A DNA stretch of 64,000 nucleotides from positions 1 through 64,000 of the forward strand of contig JAUXTN010000170.1 in NCBI GenBank assembly GCA_030684355.1, given 5' to 3'. The DNA comes from Pseudomonadota bacterium. Lineage in GTDB: Bacteria; Myxococcota_A; UBA796; SXON01. Made by a program: the position numbers and the translations under genes. The notes under the pieces were generated by a model that was not told the origin of the DNA, made no database searches, and saw only the letters and a program-made list of their open reading frames with translations. Below are positions 24,185 through 32,613 of this stretch, one piece after another. How positions within the stretch are numbered: position 1 is the first letter of the stretch; the number at the start of each line of letters is the position of its first letter.

Positions 24185-25897
24185 TCACCCCCCGTGACGC
24201 GCGGTCTCCCCGCGCGCCGCGCGGATCATCTCGGCGGCGGCGCGGCGCGTGGCCTCGCCCACGTGGATGCCGCCCACCATGCGCGCGATCTCGTCGTCGC
24301 GCTCCGTCGGGGAGAGGAGGCGCACCGCGCTGCGGGTGCGGTCCTCCACGACCTCCTTGCGGACCTGGAAGTGGGTGTCCGCGTAAACCGCGATCTGCGC
24401 GAGGTGGGTGATGCACAGGACCTGGTGGTGCTGCGACACCTCGTGCAGCTTCTGCCCGATGACCTCGGCCACCGCGCCGCCGACGCCGGTGTCGACCTCG
24501 TCGAACACGTAGAGCCCCACGGGCCCCTGCGCCGCCAGCACCCGCTTCAGCGCCAGGAGCGCGCGCGACAGCTCGCCGCCGCTCGCCACCTTCCGCAGCG
24601 GCCGCGGCGCCTCGCCCCGGTTGGTGGCGATGAGGAACTCCACGCGATCGAAGCCCGTCGCGCCGAGCCGCCCGCCGTCCACGAGCACCTCTCCCGGGCG
24701 CTCCTCCAGCGCCACCGCGACCTCCACCCGCGCCTCGCCCATCCCGAGCGACGCGAGCTCCTCCGTGATCGCCGCCCCCAGCCGCGCCGCCTCCGCGCGC
24801 CGCCGCGCCGACATCGCCCGCGCCAGGGCCGTCACCTCCGCCAGCGCCGCCCCCGCCGCCGCGCGCAGGGCGCCCGCGCGCTCCTCCGCCCCGCCGAGCG
24901 CCGAGAGCTCGGCAGCCGCTGTCTCGCGGTACACGAGCGCCTCCGCGAGGGTCCCGCCGAACTTCCGCGCGAGCCGACGAAGCTGGTGCTGACGTTCCTC
25001 CAGCTCCGCGAGCCGCTGGGGATCGGCGCGCAGCGTGCGCCCGTAGCGGCCGAGCTCCCTGCCCACGTCCTCCACCTCGGCGCGGGCCCCGTCGAGCTGC
25101 TGGGCCAGGGGCGCCAACGCGGGGTCGACCCGGGCGCCGCTCTGGAGGTCGGCCACCACGCGGGTGAGCTGCCCGACGATGTCGGCCTCGCCGCTGTAGA
25201 GCGCTTCTTCCCCGCGCGTCGTGAGCCCGGCGAGCTGCGCCCCGTGGCGCAGGCGGCCGATCTGCTCGCCGAGCGCCTCCTCCTCGCCCGGCTTGGGCGC
25301 GAGCTTGTCGATCTCGCCGACCTGGAACCGCAGCAGGTCCTCGCGGTCACCCCGGGCGCGCGCCGCCGCGTCGGCCTCGTCCGCCACGTTCCGCGCCGCC
25401 ACCCACGCCCGCCACCGCTCCGCGAGCTCCGTGCGCTCCCGCCCCAACCCGGCGAACCCGTCCAGGAACCCGAGGTGTGTCCCCGAGTCCGCCAGCGTGT
25501 GGTGCTGGTGTTGCGACGAGATGTCGACCAGCCCCGCGGCGAGCTCCGCGAGCTGCGCCGCCGTCGCGAGCTTCCCGTTCACGTACGCCCGCGTGCGCCC
25601 CTCGGCCTCGACCACGCGCCGCACCACGAGCTCCTCGTCCTCGATCCCCATCGCCGCGAGCCGGGTGCGCGCGGAGGCGTCGTCCCGGATGTCGAAGAGC
25701 GCCTCGACCTCGGCCCGCTCGGCGCCCGTCCGCACCATCTCGGGGCGCGCCTTGGCCCCGAGCACGAGCTGGAGCGCGCTCACGAGGATGGACTTGCCCG
25801 CGCCGGTCTCGCCGGTCACGACGTTCAACCCGGGGCCGAAGCCCACCTCGAGCTGGTCGATGATGGCAAAGCGGCGGACGCGGAGGTGGGTGAGCAT
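24185..25897 (-). CDS. recN: DNA repair protein RecN
   Basis: 570 aa, usual length for RecN. The Walker A site is in NVVTGETGAGKSILVSAL (25-42), followed by RVVEAEGRTRAYVNG and DISSQHQHHTLAD, which are typical of RecN. Long coiled-coil arms occupy the middle (about 155-360). The C-terminal half has the ABC signature RKVASGGELSRALLALK, Walker B YVFDEVDTGVGG and the switch region CITHLAQIA. RecN is an SMC-like ATPase that holds broken DNA together for recombination. ATG 25897 is the only sensible start. It is not in an operon here; the gap upstream is repeat-rich. Confidence 0.97.
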   Translation of the reverse strand: MLTHLRVRRFAIIDQLEVGFGPGLNVVTGETGAGKSILVSALQLVLGAKARPEMVRTGAERAEVEALFDIRDDASARTRLAAMGIEDEELVVRRVVEAEGRTRAYVNGKLATAAQLAELAAGLVDISSQHQHHTLADSGTHLGFLDGFAGLGRERTELAERWRAWVAARNVADEADAAARARGDREDLLRFQVGEIDKLAPKPGEEEALGEQIGRLRHGAQLAGLTTRGEEALYSGEADIVGQLTRVVADLQSGARVDPALAPLAQQLDGARAEVEDVGRELGRYGRTLRADPQRLAELEERQHQLRRLARKFGGTLAEALVYRETAAAELSALGGAEERAGALRAAAGAALAEVTALARAMSARRRAEAARLGAAITEELASLGMGEARVEVAVALEERPGEVLVDGGRLGATGFDRVEFLIATNRGEAPRPLRKVASGGELSRALLALKRVLAAQGPVGLYVFDEVDTGVGGAVAEVIGQKLHEVSQHHQVLCITHLAQIAVYADTHFQVRKEVVEDRTRSAVRLLSPTERDDEIARMVGGIHVGEATRRAAAEMIRAARGETARHGG

Positions 25898-26802
25898 GGC
25901 GGTCCTCTGGTAGCACGGGCGAGGCTGAACGTGAACAGGCTACCCGGGGGGACGACCAACGGATGTCCGGGGGGTCAACCTGGCGCGCCCCCGCCGAGCC
26001 GGGGCCGGGCCCCTTCGGGCTCGCGGCAAAGCCGCTCGGTTGGCGCGCCGAGCCGCGCCGAACCGCGCGGGCAGGGCCCGCGCGCCCTCCGGTACCCTGC
26101 GCGCGGGGAGGGTTTTCGGGTTTGGGGTTCGGTCCGTTGGTCGGGTGGAAGCGGCGAACGGCGCACGGCGAGCGGCAACGGGCGTGGGCGCCGGCGTCGC
26201 GTCGGGCGTCGGGCGTCCGGCGTCGGCAACGGGCGTCAGCGAGGGGCGTCAGGGAGGGGCGTCAGCGAGGGGCGTCGGGCGTCGGCGTCCGCAACGGGCG
26301 TCGGCAACGGGCGTCGGCGCCCGACGCCGAGCACCGGCACCCGCACCGGGCGTCGGCGCCCGACGCCGAGCACCGGCACCGGCACCGGCCCCGGCACCGG
26401 CACCGGCATGCCGCTGGGGGCCTCGGGATGGACGCGGACGCGGGCACCGGCATGGACATGGGCCTCCGGGCCGCGCGAGGCGCCCGGAGCGCGGCCGAGC
26501 GGAGCGAGGCCGGTCCGTCGTGACGGCGGCCCGGCAGGGACGCCGCCACGACGACCGAGCCCGAAGGGCGAGCGCGCAGGGCACCGACCCCGATCCGCCG
26601 CCGGCAGGCGGCGGGCCGGGGACGCGCCCAATCCTGCCGGCCGGCAAGCGGCGGGCCGGGGACGCGCCCGACACGGGGTTGGACCGGTCGCAAGATCGCT
26701 CGGTCCGACCCTTCGGGCGGTGCACGGCCGCCCGGTTTTCAACTGCGCGTCGACAACTCGGAGGTCGACAACTCGGAGTTCGAACCCCCGAAACCTGCCG
26801 CC
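25898..26802. repeat. 905-base repeat-rich intergenic mosaic
   Basis: No credible gene. It contains, left to right: a 52-base hairpin element (25989-26040) flanked by 9-base direct repeats; a run of a 13-base unit GTCAGCGAGGGGC starting at 26235 (three copies, then decay); a 32-base unit containing the palindrome GGCGTCGG-cgc-CCGACGCC at 26309-26340 and again at 26348-26379; (GGCACC)n-like sequence; a 29-base unit at 26601-26629 repeated with one mismatch at 26641-26669; and an exact adjacent 15-base duplication GTCGACAACTCGGAG at 26749-26778. Long open frames here are products of this composition. Confidence 0.7.
25989..26040. repeat. Dispersed hairpin element, copy 1
   Basis: About 52 bases shared with 31815-31870. 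It can fold into GAGCC/GGCTC and then GCGGC-aaa-GCCGC, followed by TCGGT. The 9-base sequence TGGCGCGCC flanks it on both sides (25981-25989 and 26041-26049), like a target duplication. REP-like by structure; no transposase is nearby. Confidence 0.5.
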
Positions 26803-27576
26803 CTACCCGCCCCCGCTCTCCCAATACGCCATCTCCCCCTCCCTCCCGAACCCAAGCCGCGCCACGATCGGCGCCGAGGTGGTGGCCTTGGCGTAGAGGC
26901 CGACTTCGCGGAGGCCGAGGGCCCGGGCGCGCTCGATGCGGGCGGCGAGCACGGCGGTGTAGGCGCCGCGGCCGCGCGCGGTGGGGACGACGCCACCGGC
27001 CCAGAGGAGGCCGAAGCCCACGTCGGGGAACGCGGTGAGGCCGCCCGACGCGATCGGCGTCCCGTCCGTGTCGTAGGCGACGAAGCGGTGGACGCGCCTG
27101 CCCTCGGTGCAGGCGCGGAGGTCGAGGGCCAGCTCGGCGTCGGTGGTGGTCACGGGGCGGCCGAACGCCGTGCCGGTCACGTCGGCGGTGTCGCGGAGGC
27201 GCGCGAGGGAGTCCACGGCGTGGACCGTCACCGACGAGGGCGGCCGCCGCCACGCGTCGACGGGGAGGACGCGCACCTCGAGCTGCTCGGTGAGCGCCCA
27301 GCCGCGCGCGGCCAGGGTGCGCTCCAACGGGGCGCGGTCGATCGTGTCGGGTACGAGCCAGCGCGCCCGGCGCCCGGCCATGTGCCCCTCGACCTCGGCG
27401 ACGAGGGCGGGCAGGGCGTCGGCAGGCGCGCGCGTACGAAGCACCGTGTTGAGGTACGGGGCGGGGCGCGGGCACGTGACGAGGAGGAGGTCGGGGCGGT
27501 CCACGACGGTGACGTCGGGCGGCACCCAGAAGAGATCCCACTGCGTCCGCTCGATGCGCGCCGCGGGGGTGGTCAC
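26803..27576 (-). CDS. GNAT-family N-acetyltransferase
   Basis: 257 aa from GTG 27576, which overlaps the upstream methyltransferase-like stop by 4 bases (GTGA). The C-terminal half has the GNAT acetyl-CoA fold: RFVAYDTDGTPIASGGL, then GGVVPTARGRGAYTAVLAA, where RGRGAY is the Q/RxxGxG/A loop that binds the CoA pyrophosphate, and GLREVGLYAKATTSAPIVARLGF as the last helix and strand. The N-terminal half (VTTPAARIERTQWDLFWVPP) is a second, poorly conserved domain, so it may be a tandem-GNAT type. The substrate is unknown. Confidence 0.85.
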   Translation of the reverse strand: MTTPAARIERTQWDLFWVPPDVTVVDRPDLLLVTCPRPAPYLNTVLRTRAPADALPALVAEVEGHMAGRRARWLVPDTIDRAPLERTLAARGWALTEQLEVRVLPVDAWRRPPSSVTVHAVDSLARLRDTADVTGTAFGRPVTTTDAELALDLRACTEGRRVHRFVAYDTDGTPIASGGLTAFPDVGFGLLWAGGVVPTARGRGAYTAVLAARIERARALGLREVGLYAKATTSAPIVARLGFGREGEMAYWESGGG

Positions 27577-28658
27577 CGGACCTCGAGCGCGTACATCCCC
27601 ACGCGAACGCCGCCGTTGCTGAAGAAGAGGAGCCGCTCGGCGTCGCGATGCACCTTCGCTGCCAACGCCGAGTCCGGCGCGAGGAACAGGACGCGCCACC
27701 CTTCGAAGCGCCCCCGGAGCGTCTCGCCGAACTCGGCGTAGGCGCGGCCCTCGGAGCCCTCGCCGAGGCGCTTGCCGTACGGCGGGTTCGCGATCACGAG
27801 GCCACCCGGGCCCGGCGGCCCCAGGTCGATGACCTCGCGCTGCGCGAACGCCACCGACACCCCGGCACGCCGCGCGTTGGCCGTGGCCGCGGCGAGCACG
27901 CGCGAATCGCGGTCGTAGCCGAGGATCGGCACGGTCACCGGCCGCGCCACGCCCGGCGTCAGCTTCAGCTTCTTGAGCGTGGGCCACTCGTTGAGCGCGA
28001 ACGTCCGCCGCACGAACGGCGACCGCCCGGACGCCAGGAGCGCCGCCTCGATGGGGATCGTGCCCGAGCCGCAGAACGGGTCGACCAGGGGCTCGTCGCC
28101 GTTCCAGCCCGCCGCGTAGAGCATGGCCGCCGCGAGGTTCTCCCGCAGCGACGCCGGCCCCTGCTCGGTGCGCCACCCGCGGAAGTGCAACAGGTCGCCA
28201 CCGCCCGCGTCGAGCGAGAGCGTGGCCTTGTCGTCCTCGATGCGGAGCGCGATCCGCTGCGTCACCGTCGGGCGCCGCTCCCGGTCCACGACGCGCGGCC
28301 CCTTCAACGACTCGCGGACGTGGTGGAGGACCTTCTTCTCGGCCGCCTCGCGGAAGTGGATGCGCGAGGTCTTCACCGACGCCTGCACCTCGACCTGCGC
28401 GTCGGGAGGCAGGTACAATTTCCACTGCACCCGCCGCGTCAGCGAGACGAGCTGGTCCGACGCCGCCGCCGGCCCTTCGACCAGCTCCAGCAGCACCCGC
28501 GACGGCGTCCGCAACATCGGCAACAACGCCGCGCCCGCCTCCAGCGTGGCCTCGAACCGCACGCCCCCGGGGTGGAGCGTGCCCGTGACGCCGAGGGACG
28601 AGAGCTCGCGCGCCACGACGGGCTCGAGACCAGGGTGAGCGACGGCGTACCACTTCAT
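27573..28658 (-). CDS. THUMP/UPF0020-type RNA methyltransferase (RlmL-like)
   Basis: 361 aa, ATG 28658. The N-terminal part (MKWYAVAHPGLEPVVARELSS) leads into a THUMP RNA-binding domain (about 40-155). The catalytic part has LRENLAAAMLYAAGW, the SAM-binding motif LVDPFCGSGTIPIEAALLA (that is, DPFCGSGT) and the amine-methylating NPPY motif in VIANPPYGKRLGE. This is the layout of 23S rRNA guanine-N2 methyltransferases of the RlmL N-half/YpsC type. The exact target base cannot be told. It is coupled to the acetyltransferase gene, and a 52-base tandem repeat lies upstream of it. Confidence 0.88.
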   Translation of the reverse strand: MKWYAVAHPGLEPVVARELSSLGVTGTLHPGGVRFEATLEAGAALLPMLRTPSRVLLELVEGPAAASDQLVSLTRRVQWKLYLPPDAQVEVQASVKTSRIHFREAAEKKVLHHVRESLKGPRVVDRERRPTVTQRIALRIEDDKATLSLDAGGGDLLHFRGWRTEQGPASLRENLAAAMLYAAGWNGDEPLVDPFCGSGTIPIEAALLASGRSPFVRRTFALNEWPTLKKLKLTPGVARPVTVPILGYDRDSRVLAAATANARRAGVSVAFAQREVIDLGPPGPGGLVIANPPYGKRLGEGSEGRAYAEFGETLRGRFEGWRVLFLAPDSALAAKVHRDAERLLFFSNGGVRVGMYALEVR

Positions 28659-29025
28659 GCGGCGGCGGTTATCGCATCGGGGGCGGGCGCGGGGGTTCTC
28701 ACGGGCTCGGCGAGGGGATGGGGCGGGAGGATCGGGGCGGTGGCGACGGGATGAGGCCGGCCACGACCGCCCCGCGGCCATGGAAGGCACCCCTTACCGC
28801 AAGGTCCCCCGCCCATGACCGGCACCCGGCCACGGAAGGCACCCCTGAGCGCGAGGTCCCCCTTCCATGACCGCCCCGCGGCCACGGAAGGCACCCCTGA
28901 GCGCGAGGTCCCCCGCCCATGACCGCCCGGCGGCCACGGAAGGCACCCCTTACCGCAAGGTCCCCCGCCCATGACCGCCGAGTGCCCCCCGAGCGCCCCC
29001 CTCACCGCAAGGTCCCCCGGGCCCC
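28659..29025. other. 367-base gap occupied mainly by the 52-base tandem repeat
   Basis: From 28659 to 28764 there is no recognised signal except the promoter space of the methyltransferase gene. From 28765 onward the sequence is the tandem repeat described separately. Confidence 0.7.
28765..29024. repeat. Five tandem copies of a 52-base unit
   Basis: Units begin at 28765, 28817, 28869, 28921 and 28973, an exact 52-base period. Units 1-4 are close to 90% alike and unit 5 is decayed in its first half. All carry GGTCCCCC, and units 1-4 carry GGAAGGCACCCCT. Two variants alternate at one spot: TACCGCAA (units 1, 4 and, slightly changed, 5) and GAGCGCGA (units 2, 3). 52 is not a multiple of three, so the array is not a protein repeat. 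It ends one base before the stop of the epimerase gene. Confidence 0.85.
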
Positions 29026-30393
29026 CTACCTCCCCAGCTCGAACCGCAACGCCGCCTCCAGGTCCTCCCGCACGAACCGGTACCCGCTCTCCAACAGCCG
29101 CCGCGCCGCGACGCGCTGGCCGTCGAGGAGGATGCCCTGGCCCATCTCGCCGAAGAGGGCGCGGACGGCGAACGCCGGGAGCGGCAGGATCGCGGGGCGC
29201 CCGAGCACCTTGCCGAGCACCTTTGCGAACTCGGCCTGGCGCACCGACGCGGGCGCGACGAGGTTGACGGGGCCCTCGAGCCCGGCGGCCATGAGGTGAT
29301 GGAGGGCGCCGACGGCGTCGTCCATCGCGATCCAGGGGAACCACTGGCGGCCGTCGCCGATGGGGCCGCCCACGCCGAGCAGGAAGGGCGCCTTCATCTG
29401 GGCGAGCGCGCCGCCCGCGCCGGAGAGGACCACGCCGAGCCGCGGGTGGACGACCCGCACCCCCGCCGCCCGCGCCGGGTCGGCCGACGCCTCCCACGCC
29501 TTGCACACCTCCGCGAGGAAGCCGGTGCCGTTCGGGGTGGTCTCGTCGGCGACGCTGTCGCCGGTGTTTCCGTAGTACCCGACCGCGGACGCCGAGATCA
29601 GCAGCGGCTTCTTGTCCAGGCTCGCGACGGCCGTGGCGATGGTGTGCGTGCCGTCCACGCGGCTCTTCATCACCTCGGACTTGCGGGCGACGGTCCACCG
29701 GCCCCCGCCCACGTTCTCCCCGGCGAGGTGCACGACGACGTCGACCCCTTCGAGCGCCCTGGCGTCGAGGGTGCGGCGCGCGGGGTCCCACTTGATCTCG
29801 CCGGGGCCGGCGTCGCGGCGCACGAGGCGGTCGACCGTGTGGCCGCCGGTGGTGAGGAACGAGCAGAGCTGCGTACCGATGAGACCGGAGGCGCCGGTGA
29901 CGGCCACCCGGAGGGACTTCATGGGGAATCCTGTGTGCCGCGCGAGGTCTTCGCGGGTGCGCTGGTGACGGAACTGGAACATGCGCTCGATGCGGGCGCG
30001 CGCGAACGCCCCGCCGAAGGTCTGGCCGAGGACGCCGAGCGGGAGGGCGTACTCGATACGGTCGAGCAGCTCGCTCCCGCCGGGGGCCGGCAGGAATTCG
30101 TGGGTGTGCTCCCACCTCGCGAAGGGGCCCTGCTCCTGCCCGTCCTGGAAGCGCACGCCGGGCACGGCGAGGCGGTGCCGGGCGATGAGCGTCTGCCAGA
30201 CGGGGCCGAGCACGTTGATGCGCATGACGACGCGGCGGTCCGCGAAGGAGCCGCTCGTCTCGACGACCTGCGCGTTGTCGAACGGGGGGAGGAGCCGCTG
30301 CAGCGCGCCCTCGCGCTCGTGCCAGGCGTAGAGCTCCTCGGGGGAGACCGGCATCGGGGTGCGCCGCTCGAAGTTCTGGCTCGGCAGTGGCAT
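29026..30393 (-). CDS. SRPBCC-domain plus TIGR01777-type NAD-dependent epimerase fusion
   Basis: 455 aa, ATG 30393. Residues 1-155 form an SRPBCC (START-like) ligand-binding domain: MPVSPEELYAWHEREGALQR, then LPPFDNAQVVE and FRHQRTREDLARH at its end. Residue 159 onward is a TIGR01777/SDR39U1 (YfcH-like) sugar epimerase-like domain with the NAD motif VTGASGLIG, then VVHLAGENVGG, SASAVGYYGNTGD and RLGVVLSGAGGALAQM. This fusion is known in other bacteria. The substrate is unknown. GAGG lies five bases before the start. It is divergent from gloB with only 21 bases between start codons. Confidence 0.9.
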   Translation of the reverse strand: MPLPSQNFERRTPMPVSPEELYAWHEREGALQRLLPPFDNAQVVETSGSFADRRVVMRINVLGPVWQTLIARHRLAVPGVRFQDGQEQGPFARWEHTHEFLPAPGGSELLDRIEYALPLGVLGQTFGGAFARARIERMFQFRHQRTREDLARHTGFPMKSLRVAVTGASGLIGTQLCSFLTTGGHTVDRLVRRDAGPGEIKWDPARRTLDARALEGVDVVVHLAGENVGGGRWTVARKSEVMKSRVDGTHTIATAVASLDKKPLLISASAVGYYGNTGDSVADETTPNGTGFLAEVCKAWEASADPARAAGVRVVHPRLGVVLSGAGGALAQMKAPFLLGVGGPIGDGRQWFPWIAMDDAVGALHHLMAAGLEGPVNLVAPASVRQAEFAKVLGKVLGRPAILPLPAFAVRALFGEMGQGILLDGQRVAARRLLESGYRFVREDLEAALRFELGR

Positions 30394-30414
30394 GGGCCTC
30401 GTTATCTCTCCGGG

Positions 30415-31170
30415 ATGAACGTGCGCACCGTCCCCTGCCTCACCGACAACTACGCGTATCTGCTCGTACAGGACGGTCACGCGGTCGTGGTCGACCCCTC
30501 CGAGGCCGCGCCGGTGCTCGCGGCGCTCGACGGGCTCGTGCTCGACGCCATCTGGTGCACCCACCACCATTGGGACCACGTCGGCGGCATCCCCGCGCTC
30601 CTGGCCCACCGCGCGGTGCCCGTGGTCGGGAGCCGCTACGATCTCGAGCACGGGCGGATCGACGGCCAGACGGCGGGCGTCGGGGCCGGCGACACCGTGC
30701 GGTTCGGCAGTCACGTCGCGCGGGTCCACACGATCCCGGGGCACACGCTCGGGGCCATCGCGTTCGAGATCGACGGCGGCCTCTACCCCGGCGACACCCT
30801 CTTCGTCGGCGGTTGCGGCCGGGTCTTCGAGGGTACGATGGCGCAGATGCGCGGCTCGCTCGCGACGCTCCGGGCCCTCGACCCGGCGCTCCGGGTGTGG
30901 TGCGGCCACGAGTACACGGTCAAGAACCTCGAATTCGCCGAGTCCCTGGCACCGGAGCCCGAGGTCGTCGAGCGTCTCGCGGACATGCGCGCGGTGCGGG
31001 CCCGCGGCGAGCCCACCGTGGGCCGCCCCCTCGCGGCCGAGCTCGCCACCAACCCGTTCGTCCGCTGGGACGCGCCCCCCGTCGCCGCCGCCGCCGCCCG
31101 CCTCGGCGCCGATCCCGCCGACCCCGACGCCGTCTTCGCCGCCCTCCGCGAGGCCAAGGATCGCTGGTAG
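30415..31170 (+). CDS. gloB: Hydroxyacylglutathione hydrolase (glyoxalase II)
   Basis: 251 aa, usual length for GloB. It begins VRTVPCLTDNYAYLLVQDG, a typical glyoxalase II N-terminus, and carries the metallo-beta-lactamase metal motif THHHWDHVGG, then HTIPGHTLGAIAFE, YPGDTLFVGGCGRVFEGT and CGHEYTVKNLEFA. The C-terminal helical domain (NPFVRWD) that binds glutathione is present. It hydrolyses S-lactoylglutathione to lactate and glutathione in methylglyoxal detoxification. ATG 30415 was chosen by homology. TTATCT ends 7 bases before it, so it may be leaderless. Confidence 0.93.
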   Translation: MNVRTVPCLTDNYAYLLVQDGHAVVVDPSEAAPVLAALDGLVLDAIWCTHHHWDHVGGIPALLAHRAVPVVGSRYDLEHGRIDGQTAGVGAGDTVRFGSHVARVHTIPGHTLGAIAFEIDGGLYPGDTLFVGGCGRVFEGTMAQMRGSLATLRALDPALRVWCGHEYTVKNLEFAESLAPEPEVVERLADMRAVRARGEPTVGRPLAAELATNPFVRWDAPPVAAAAARLGADPADPDAVFAALREAKDRW

Positions 31171-31183
31171 CACCGCCCCCAGG

Positions 31184-31276
31184 AGGGGTCAGACCCTGCA
31201 GTTTGACACCTCCCGCCGCCCCCGCCGGGGCCCCCAGAGCCGCCCGCAGAGGGGTCAGACCCTGCAGTTTGACACC
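31184..31276. repeat. Two copies of a REP-like motif
   Basis: The 27-base sequence that begins AGGGGTCAGACCCTGCAG and ends in TTTGACACC occurs at 31184-31210 and 31250-31276, exactly repeated, 66 bases apart. GGGGTCAGACCC has self-complementary ends (GGGTC/GACCC). Motifs of this kind are scattered through many proteobacterial genomes and are linked to REP-associated tyrosine transposases. No such transposase is in the window. Confidence 0.75.
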
Positions 31277-31340
31277 GCCCGCCGCCGCCCGCCGCCGCCC
31301 CCGCCGCCCCCCCGACCCCGCCCCGACCTCGGAGCCCCCC

Positions 31341-31796
31341 ATGGCCCACCTCGAAGCCATCTTCCTCTTCCCGGTCCGCGGCGGCGCCCCGGTGCGCCGC
31401 CCGTCGGCACGCGCGGTCGCTGGTCGCGGCCTCGACGGAGACCACCACCAGGCCGACCTCACGCTCTTCGGTGACAACAAGCCCGAGAACCAGCTCACCC
31501 TCATCGAGGCCGAGGCGCTCGACGCCCTCGCGCGCCGCCAGGGCACCCCGCTTCCGCCCGGCACGTCGCGACGCAACCTCGTCACCCGCGGCATCGGCCT
31601 CAACGCGCTCGTCGGCCGCACCTTCCGCATCGGCGAGCTGCGCGCCCGCGGCCTCGAGCGCTGCGACCCGTGCAGCCACCTCGAAGCGCTCACGCGCCCC
31701 GGCGTCCTGCGCGCGCTCGTGAACCGCGGCGGGCTGCGCGCGGAGGTGCTCACCGACGGCGTCCTCCGCGAAGGGGACCCGATCGTGGTCGAGTGA
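31341..31796 (+). CDS. MOSC-domain protein
   Basis: 151 aa, about one MOSC domain. ATG 31341 has GGAG at 31331-31334. Typical MOSC features: an N-terminal strand pattern (LEAIFLFPVRGG), the conserved RGLDGDHH region (GRGLDGDHHQ), NQLTLIEAEAL, SRRNLVTRGIGLNALVG, and the reactive cysteine in RCDPCSHLE. MOSC domains bind molybdenum cofactor or transfer sulfur; stand-alone proteins such as YiiM reduce N-hydroxylated compounds. The partner is unknown and no molybdenum gene is nearby. Confidence 0.88.
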   Translation: MAHLEAIFLFPVRGGAPVRRPSARAVAGRGLDGDHHQADLTLFGDNKPENQLTLIEAEALDALARRQGTPLPPGTSRRNLVTRGIGLNALVGRTFRIGELRARGLERCDPCSHLEALTRPGVLRALVNRGGLRAEVLTDGVLREGDPIVVE

Positions 31797-31814
31797 TCCC
31801 CGAGGGCGCGTCCC

Positions 31815-31870
31815 CCCCGCCGAGCCGGGGGGGCCGGGCCGCTACCGGGCTCGCGGCGGAGCCGCTCGGT
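31815..31870. repeat. Dispersed hairpin element, copy 2
   Basis: Homologous to 25989-26040. The stem GCGGC/GCCGC is kept while its loop changes from AAA to GGA, and the first stem GAGCC/GGCTC is kept despite inserted bases. Loop change with stem conservation supports a folded element. Confidence 0.5.
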
Positions 31871-32007
31871 CCGCCGTTCCAGCGCGGACGCTGGCCCGGC
31901 GGGACCGGCCGCCCCGAGCGGCGGCCGCCCGTCCGCGTCCCTCGCGCGCCCCGATGTGGACGGTGCCGCAGGCGGTGACCCGCCTCGGGCCCGCCTCCCC
32001 CGCAGCC

Positions 32008-32613
32008 CTACCCCACCGCGTCCGAAACCCCGCGAAACCACGCCCCCGCCACGATCTCCACCCGCGACCGCGCCGGGGCCGGGAGGAGGGCGAGGCCGCG
32101 GGCGAGGTTCGACAGGAGGGCCTCGATCCGGCACTCGTCGGCCATCGCCGTGGCGTCGGGCGTGCCCGCCTCGATCCAGGCGCGCTCGGTGGCGTTGGCG
32201 AAGCGCCAGAGGCCCTCGGGGGCGTGGACGGCGGCGGGGGCGCCCACGTCGGCGAACAGGCGCCGGGCGCGGGGGACGTGGTAGCGCGCGGTCACGACGA
32301 GGCCGCGCCGGACGCCGCGCGAGCGGAAGAGGGCCGCGCCCTCGACGGCCTCCTCGCGGGTCGACCGGGTCCGGTCCATGCGCACGATGGCGGTGACGGG
32401 CACGCCGAGCTCCGCGAGGTAGTCCGCCACGATGGCGCTGCCCGAGTCGTCCTGGCCGCGCAGCTTCGCCTCGAGGGTCGCGATGAACCCGGCGCCCGCG
32501 CGCCACGCGGCGGACGCGGCGGCGGCGCGGGCGCGCAGCTCGCGACGAGCACGGTCGGGGTCGCGACGAAGCTCCTTGCCCAGGATGAGGACGGCGTCGA
32601 ACGGGGGGCGCAT
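32008..32613 (-). CDS. YdcF-like (DUF218) protein
   Basis: 201 aa from ATG 32613. It matches the DUF218/YdcF layout: a first strand with DAVLILGKELRRD, a central GFIATLEAKLRG, then TRSTREEAVEGAALFRSRGVRRGLVVTARYHVPRARRLF, where the TREEA and Y-H-xxRA blocks are conserved. The family includes SanA and ElyC, which act in envelope maintenance, but members without a membrane anchor such as this one have no firm role. It is divergent from the acyl-CoA dehydrogenase gene. Confidence 0.82.
   Translation of the reverse strand: MRPPFDAVLILGKELRRDPDRARRELRARAAAASAAWRAGAGFIATLEAKLRGQDDSGSAIVADYLAELGVPVTAIVRMDRTRSTREEAVEGAALFRSRGVRRGLVVTARYHVPRARRLFADVGAPAAVHAPEGLWRFANATERAWIEAGTPDATAMADECRIEALLSNLARGLALLPAPARSRVEIVAGAWFRGVSDAVG

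Noticed and set aside
23541-24197. 218-codon frame in the gap before recN
   Set aside because: No domain, no ribosome site and a C-terminal half made of Pro/Ala/His low complexity; probably non-coding.
26040-27038. Several open frames in the repeat-rich gap before the acetyltransferase
   Set aside because: Products are Arg/Pro/Gly/Ala repeats that follow the DNA repeats; none has a domain or ribosome site.
28765-29024. CRISPR array
   Set aside because: Units are similar over the whole 52 bases with no distinct unique spacers, and no cas gene is present.
28655-30115. Frame spanning the 52-base tandem array
   Set aside because: The 52-base period shifts frame in each unit, so no protein repeat exists; the rest is a shadow of the epimerase gene.
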